DNA of 64,000 nt from Sphingomonadales bacterium 12-68-11 (GTDB taxonomy: Bacteria > Pseudomonadota > Alphaproteobacteria > Sphingomonadales > Sphingomonadaceae): NCBI GenBank assembly GCA_002279825.1, contig NCCV01000003.1:62001-126000 (forward strand), written 5' to 3'. A program made the translations under genes and the position numbers. The notes beneath the pieces were generated by a model. That model worked only from the letters and a program-made list of their open reading frames with translations, ran no database searches and was not told the origin of the DNA. Shown here piece after piece: positions 57,448 through 64,000 of the stretch. The number at the start of each line of letters is the position of its first letter. Within the stretch, counting starts at the first letter, position 1.

Positions 57448-58838
57448 CCGCTCGGACAGCCGGGCCGAGGCACGCGCCGGTCTGGACGCTCGCCGCGGCG
57501 ATCCTCGCGTCGAGCATGGCCTTCGTCGACGGCTCGGTCACTAACGTCGCGCTCCCCGCAATCCGCTCCGATCTCGGCGCAGGTGCGGCCGACTTGCAAT
57601 GGATCGTCAACGCCTACCTGCTGCCGCTGTCCGCGCTGCTGCTGCTCGGCGGCGCGGCAGGCGATCGGTTCGGTCGGCGGCGGATGTTTCTGGGCGGGGT
57701 GGCGGGGTTTGCGCTCGCCTCGCTGGCCTGCGCGCTCGCGCCGACGCTCGAAGTGCTCCTAGCCGCGCGCTTCGCGCAAGGGGCGGCGGCGGCGATGCTC
57801 ATGCCCAACAGCCTGGCGCTGCTCGGCTCGGCCTATGCGGGCGACGCGCGCGGCAAGGCGATCGGCACTTGGGCGGCGGCCGGCGCGATCACCGCGGCGA
57901 TCGGTCCGCTGATCGGCGGCTGGTTGATCGAGACGGTCGGCTGGCGGGCCATCTTCTACGTCAACCTGCCGCTCGCCGCCGGCGCGCTGGTGCTCGGCCT
58001 CGCGCGCGTCGGCGAGACGGGCGCAGGCAAGCAGCGGCTCGACTGGCGAGGCGTCGGGCTGGCCACGCTCTCGCTCGGGGCCCTCACCTGGGGGCTGACA
58101 GTGCTGAGCGCGGCCGAGCCGAACGTCGGCGGCGGTGCGGCCGCAACGGCCGCCGGGCTGGCCGGGCTCGGCCTGTTCGTCTGGGTCGAGGCCCGCCAGG
58201 GAGAGCACGCGGCGATGCCGCTGGCGCTGTTCGGAACCTGGAGCTTCGGCGGGCTGACCGCGCTGACGTTTCTGCTGTACGGTGCGCTCGGCGCGACGTT
58301 CGTGCTGATTCCCTACGTGCTGATCGAGAACCACGGCTATTCGCCGACGCAGGCCGGCGCGGCACTGCTGCCGATCCCGGTCATTCTAGGCGCGGGTTCG
58401 CGCTTCATGGGCGCGCTGGCGGTGCGGATCGGCCTGCGCTGGCCGCTCACGGTCGGGCCGCTGGTGGTAGCGGTCGGCTTCGCGCTGACCGCGCGCGTGG
58501 AGGCCGGCGGTTCCTATTGGACCACGCTGTTCCCGGCCCTGACATTGGTCGCGCTCGGCATGGCGGGCGCGGTCGCGCCGCTGACCACCGCGGTCATGGC
58601 CTCGGTCGATGCCGAGCATGTCGGCACCGCCAACGGGTTCAACAGCGCGATCGCCCGTACCGGCGGGCTGATCGCGACCGCACTACTCGGCTCGGTGCTG
58701 GCGGCGCAAGGCGCGGCGCTGGAGGCGGCTTTCGACCGCGCGGTGCTGGCCGCGGCGGCGGCTTCGGCGCTCGCCGGGGTCGCCGCGCATTTCATGCTGC
58801 GCCCCGGCGAAATCGCCGGCAAAGCCCATCGCGACTAG
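57444..58838 (+). CDS. MFS drug exporter, DHA2 (EmrB/QacA-like) family
   Basis: A 464-residue, 14-helix transporter. It opens with SMAFVDGSVTNVALPAIRSDL, which carries the DHA2 helix-1 motif, and LQWIVNAYLLPLSALLLLGGAAGDRFGRRRMF, which contains motif A (read in pieces). FYVNLPLAAGALVLGL and LALLGSAYAGDARGKAIGTW are typical of the family. Substrates are usually cationic or lipophilic drugs; none can be assigned. Overlap with pth (4 bp) implies cotranscription, but its function does not obviously relate to tRNA recycling. Confidence 0.88.
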   Translation: MTARTAGPRHAPVWTLAAAILASSMAFVDGSVTNVALPAIRSDLGAGAADLQWIVNAYLLPLSALLLLGGAAGDRFGRRRMFLGGVAGFALASLACALAPTLEVLLAARFAQGAAAAMLMPNSLALLGSAYAGDARGKAIGTWAAAGAITAAIGPLIGGWLIETVGWRAIFYVNLPLAAGALVLGLARVGETGAGKQRLDWRGVGLATLSLGALTWGLTVLSAAEPNVGGGAAATAAGLAGLGLFVWVEARQGEHAAMPLALFGTWSFGGLTALTFLLYGALGATFVLIPYVLIENHGYSPTQAGAALLPIPVILGAGSRFMGALAVRIGLRWPLTVGPLVVAVGFALTARVEAGGSYWTTLFPALTLVALGMAGAVAPLTTAVMASVDAEHVGTANGFNSAIARTGGLIATALLGSVLAAQGAALEAAFDRAVLAAAAASALAGVAAHFMLRPGEIAGKAHRD

Positions 58839-58909
58839 CGGGACGCAGGCTGGCCAAGCGTAGCACCCCAAGCTAAGGCGCCCGCCAATCCACATACGAG
58901 GACGCTTTC

Positions 58910-60010
58910 ATGGGATTCCGCTGCGGGATCGTGGGTCTGCCGAACGTCGGCAAATCGACTCTGTTCAATGCCCTGACCGAAACGCAGGCGGCGCAGGCCG
59001 CGAACTATCCGTTCTGCACGATCGAGCCCAACGTCGGCCAGGTCGCGGTGCCCGACGAACGGCTCGACAAGCTGGCGGCGATCGCCGGCAGCGCCAAGAT
59101 CATCCCGACGCAGCTCGGTTTCGTCGACATCGCCGGCCTGGTCAAAGGCGCCAGCAAGGGCGAAGGGCTCGGCAACCAGTTCCTCGGCAACATTCGCGAG
59201 GTGGACGCGATCGTCCACGTGCTGCGCTGCTTCGAGGATGACGACATCCAGCATGTCGCCAACCGGGTCGATCCGATCGCCGATGCCGAAGTGGTCGAGA
59301 CCGAGCTGATGCTGTCCGACCTCGACAGCCTCGAGAAGCGCGTCGCCGCCGCGGCCAAAAAAGCCACCGCGGGCGACAAGGAAGCCAAGATCACGGCCAG
59401 CGTGCTCGGCCAGGCGCTCGCGCTGCTGCGCGAAGGCAAGCCCGCGCGGCTGACCGAGCCGCGCGACGACGACGAGGCGCGGGTGTTCGCGCAAGCGCAG
59501 CTCCTGACCGCCAAGCCGGTGCTTTACGTCTGCAACGTGGCCGAGGCGGACGCCGCCGAGGGCAATGCGCTATCGGCAAAAGTCTTCGCCAAGGCCCAAG
59601 CCGAAGGCGCGCAGGCAGTGGTGGTCTCGGCGGCGATCGAAAGCGAGCTGGTCGCGATGCCGGGCGAAGAGCGCGCCGAGTTCCTGTCCGAGCTGGGCCT
59701 GACCGAAAGCGGCCTCGCCCGCGTGATCCGCGCCGGCTACCGGCTGCTCGGGCTCAACACCTTCTTCACCGTGGGGCCGAAGGAAGCGCGTGCCTGGACC
59801 TTCCACACCGGCGCCAAGGCGCCGCAAGCGGCCGGCGAGATCCACACCGACTTCGAGCGCGGCTTCATCCGCGCCGAGACGATCGCATACGACGACTACG
59901 TCACGCTGGGCGGCGAGGCCGGCGCGCGCGAGGCGGGCAAGCTGCGCCAGGAAGGCAAGGAATACCTGGTCCAGGACGGCGACGTGATGCTGTTCAAGTT
60001 CAACGTGTGA
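58910..60010 (+). CDS. ychF: Redox-regulated ATPase YchF (OLA1 family)
   Basis: A 366-residue Obg-like P-loop protein that prefers ATP and is tied to ribosomes and stress. G1 is GLPNVGKSTLFNAL; G2/G3 are ANYPFCTIEPNVG and FVDIAGLVKGASKGEGLGNQF. The specificity loop NKxD is replaced by the CNVAEADA region, characteristic of YchF. A C-terminal TGS domain ends YLVQDGDVMLFKFNV. It is alone on the plus strand and followed by a palindromic repeat block. Confidence 0.96.
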   Translation: MGFRCGIVGLPNVGKSTLFNALTETQAAQAANYPFCTIEPNVGQVAVPDERLDKLAAIAGSAKIIPTQLGFVDIAGLVKGASKGEGLGNQFLGNIREVDAIVHVLRCFEDDDIQHVANRVDPIADAEVVETELMLSDLDSLEKRVAAAAKKATAGDKEAKITASVLGQALALLREGKPARLTEPRDDDEARVFAQAQLLTAKPVLYVCNVAEADAAEGNALSAKVFAKAQAEGAQAVVVSAAIESELVAMPGEERAEFLSELGLTESGLARVIRAGYRLLGLNTFFTVGPKEARAWTFHTGAKAPQAAGEIHTDFERGFIRAETIAYDDYVTLGGEAGAREAGKLRQEGKEYLVQDGDVMLFKFNV

Positions 60011-60041
60011 AAGCGCGTCCTTTGATCGCGGTCCTGTAGCC

Positions 60042-60188
60042 CCGGTCCTTCGAGACGGACCTTCGACTACGCCCTGCGGGCTGCGCTCAGTCCCTCCTCA
60101 GGATGAGCGTTACCTTGAAAATCGTTCATGCTGAGGAGCGGCTGAGTAGCTCCGAAGGAGCGTATCGAAGACGCGTCTCGAAGGACCC
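60042..60188. repeat. Intergenic imperfect palindrome (family C)
   Basis: About 147 bp between ychF and the helical-repeat protein gene, downstream of both. Outer arms GGTCCTTCGAGAC and CGTCTCGAAGGACC pair, and inner arms CTCCTCAGGATGAGCG and CGTTCATGCTGAGGAG pair. The composite fold resembles dispersed intergenic repeats of sphingomonads. It might act as a transcription barrier for two converging genes. Confidence 0.75.
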
Positions 60189-60209
60189 GAGACCGACGAG
60201 GACCGGCCC

Positions 60210-61484
60210 TTACGCCGCCTTGCTATCGATATAGGCTTCCCACAGCCGCGCGATCGGGGCGCGGGCTCCCGCGACTTGCGCGAAAGTGGCCTTGGCGGCG
60301 TCGAGCTTACCCTGCTGGACCTGTGCGATCCCGAGCCGGGTGAGCGCGCGATCGCGATCGGCGCCGCCTTTCTCGGTGGCGAGGCGAAACATCTCTTCGG
60401 CTTCGGCGAACTGCTCGAGCGAATAGAGCACGTCGCCCGCGTTGAGCGCGTCGCTACCCGTGCCGGTGCGCGCTTCGGCGACCAGCGATGGCGCGTCGCG
60501 GCGATCCTCCGGGACACGCAGATCGACGATCCGCTTGATCTCGGTATAGTACTCGTCGCCCGTGGTCAGCACACCGGCGGCGACCGCGGCGTCGAGCACT
60601 TTGGTCACTTCGTTGGACATGATGCGCGGATCGGCCGCCTCGATGTAGGCGACATACTCGCGCCGATCGGTCATCGCGTTGGCGAGCCGCATCAGCCGCA
60701 GCAGATCGAGCTGGACTTGCTTGTCATCGGCGGTCGAGCCGCCGACAATCTGCAGCACCGCGGCCCAGTTTTCCGGGCTCGGTTCGGCCGAGACCAGCAG
60801 CGCCGACCAGTCGCCCACTTTCGGCGAGCGGCCTTCGAGCGCGACGCGCAGGCCGCGGCGGATCCAGTCCGCCCGCAGCGGCTGGCCCGCCGCGCGCAGC
60901 GCCGCCAGTTCGCTTTGCAAGTAATCGAGACCCGGTTCGATCTGACCTTCGCCGAAGTAGGATTCGGCGGTCAGGCCGACGATCGCCGCATCGGTATAGC
61001 CCGCTGCCTTGGCGGCGGCGAGACCCGCGCGGGCGGCCTGCCAGTCCTTGGCATCGTAAGCGAGGCTCCCGATGAAGAACTGAACCTGGCCGAGTTGCTC
61101 GGCAGGAACCTTGCCACTGGCGAGCATCAGTTCGAGGCCCTGGCGCTGCAGCGGCCGGTCGTTCAGCTTGGTGCCAAGCACGACCAGGACGTTGCCGGCG
61201 GCATAGCGATCGTCAGCGGTCTGAGCGGCGGCAAGCATGCCGGGAATCTGCGTGCGCGCGGCAGCGAAGTCTCCCGCCGGCGCATTGGCGACATCGGCGA
61301 TCGGCTGATAGACGGCGGTGAATTCGCGCGAATAGCTGGGTTGCGGAGCTTGCTGCTGCCGCTGCTGGCGCTGCGCCTGCGCCGTGGCAGGCGCGACCCC
61401 GACCGCGACGACCGCGCCCAGAGCAAGCGCGGAAACCCACTGGCGACGCGGGGCACGGCTTTCGGTCCGGAACAAGCCAAACAT
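60210..61484 (-). CDS. Secreted helical-repeat (TPR-like) protein
   Basis: A 424-residue protein with a signal peptide (VSALALGAVVAVGVAPATAQAQ, cleavage near residue 37) preceded by a basic stretch, then a Gln-rich linker and a long helical part. Degenerate TPR repeats are visible as AAGNVLVVLGTKLNDRPLQR, DAKDWQAARAGLAAAKAAGY and RALTRLGIAQVQQGKLDAAKATF. TPR solenoids are protein-binding scaffolds, and the periplasm is the likely location. It is divergent from gyrA. The ligand is unknown. Confidence 0.8.
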   Translation of the reverse strand: MFGLFRTESRAPRRQWVSALALGAVVAVGVAPATAQAQRQQRQQQAPQPSYSREFTAVYQPIADVANAPAGDFAAARTQIPGMLAAAQTADDRYAAGNVLVVLGTKLNDRPLQRQGLELMLASGKVPAEQLGQVQFFIGSLAYDAKDWQAARAGLAAAKAAGYTDAAIVGLTAESYFGEGQIEPGLDYLQSELAALRAAGQPLRADWIRRGLRVALEGRSPKVGDWSALLVSAEPSPENWAAVLQIVGGSTADDKQVQLDLLRLMRLANAMTDRREYVAYIEAADPRIMSNEVTKVLDAAVAAGVLTTGDEYYTEIKRIVDLRVPEDRRDAPSLVAEARTGTGSDALNAGDVLYSLEQFAEAEEMFRLATEKGGADRDRALTRLGIAQVQQGKLDAAKATFAQVAGARAPIARLWEAYIDSKAA

Positions 61485-61787
61485 ACTCTGTCTCTCCTGT
61501 GGGATCTTTTACCGACTTACGCTGAGGGAAGCCGGATAACGTCACCTGGTTCCTGCCGAGATTTTCCGGCGATTGCAATTCGCAGATGCAAAAGCCGGGC
61601 TGAACGCCGTTTTAACCGCGACGGATGACAGCTCGATGCCGATCGCGTCCTCGCCGGGGGGCGGAGGTGTGGATAACGGGCTTGTCGGGTCCCCTCCCCG
61701 CCCCCATATTCTGGCTTGCGCGAGCCCGATGGCCTAGGCGCTTTCCAGCCACGCACATTGCAACGAAAAAGGGACGGGCAAACCGCC

Positions 61788-64000
<2,213 letters not shown>

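Overview
The window is about 64 kb of high-GC chromosomal DNA from an alphaproteobacterium, most likely a member of the Sphingomonadales (Erythrobacter/Sphingomonas-like). Evidence: the rpsB-tsf-pyrH-frr-uppS order; a chromosomal complex I NDUFS4-type accessory subunit; DOMON-like and DUF1343 genes overlapping by ATGA; an alphaproteobacterial LexA-type site (GAAC-N7-GAAC); and palindromic dispersed repeats containing the core TTCGTGTCGAGCGAAGTC. Placement below order level is inference. The window opens inside uppS and closes inside gyrA. There is no prophage, IS transposase, CRISPR array or rRNA operon.

Layout. 1-7.3 kb: translation and phospholipid genes on the minus strand (uppS, frr, pyrH, tsf, rpsB, pssA, psd, an acyltransferase), with a small membrane-protein gene behind an SOS-like site on the plus strand. 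7.4-13.4 kb: a methyltransferase, tRNA-Tyr, rlmB, a lipoprotein, HU and lon. 13.5-19.4 kb: a MacAB-type tripartite export operon (outer membrane factor, adaptor, ATPase, permease) followed by a membrane-embedded winged-helix regulator. 19.5-26.7 kb: ybaB-dnaX, DUF4188, SRP RNA, an NDUFS4-like protein, hrpB and the polyprenyl synthase with two small membrane ORFs behind it. 26.8-41.7 kb: chorismate mutase, a VOC protein, a PepSY/response regulator/kinase cluster, SIMPL, Uup, a soluble MCP-like protein, GST, DUF1343, DOMON-like, tyrS, PilZ, MFS, cysK and DUF1993. 41.7-47.6 kb: a broken dienelactone hydrolase fused in frame to a flavin oxidoreductase, acyl-CoA dehydrogenase, hisI, comF and a methyltransferase. 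47.6-54.2 kb: ppdK and glyQ/glyS. 54.2-64 kb: two TraB/GumN lipoproteins, rplY, pth, an MFS exporter, ychF, a helical-repeat protein and gyrA.

The most unusual feature is the glyQ-glyS junction. A 468-bp unit made of a DUF559 (Vsr-like) nuclease ORF between two inverted copies of a double-hairpin repeat sits between 5-bp direct repeats (TGACC). Removing the unit and one repeat restores an ATGA glyQ/glyS overlap. In the present arrangement glyS must start at TTG, and the ends of the DUF559 protein are encoded by the repeat arms. Further downstream, glyS itself carries an in-frame palindromic insertion, and hrpB carries another from a different repeat family. This resembles Rickettsia palindromic elements or REPINs.

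Two other places look like deletion scars. The psd 3' end and pssA 5' end are out of register, and pssA has no start codon at its expected N-terminus. The dienelactone hydrolase has lost its catalytic-His segment. Both could be real or assembly errors. Most other genes are ordinary housekeeping loci.
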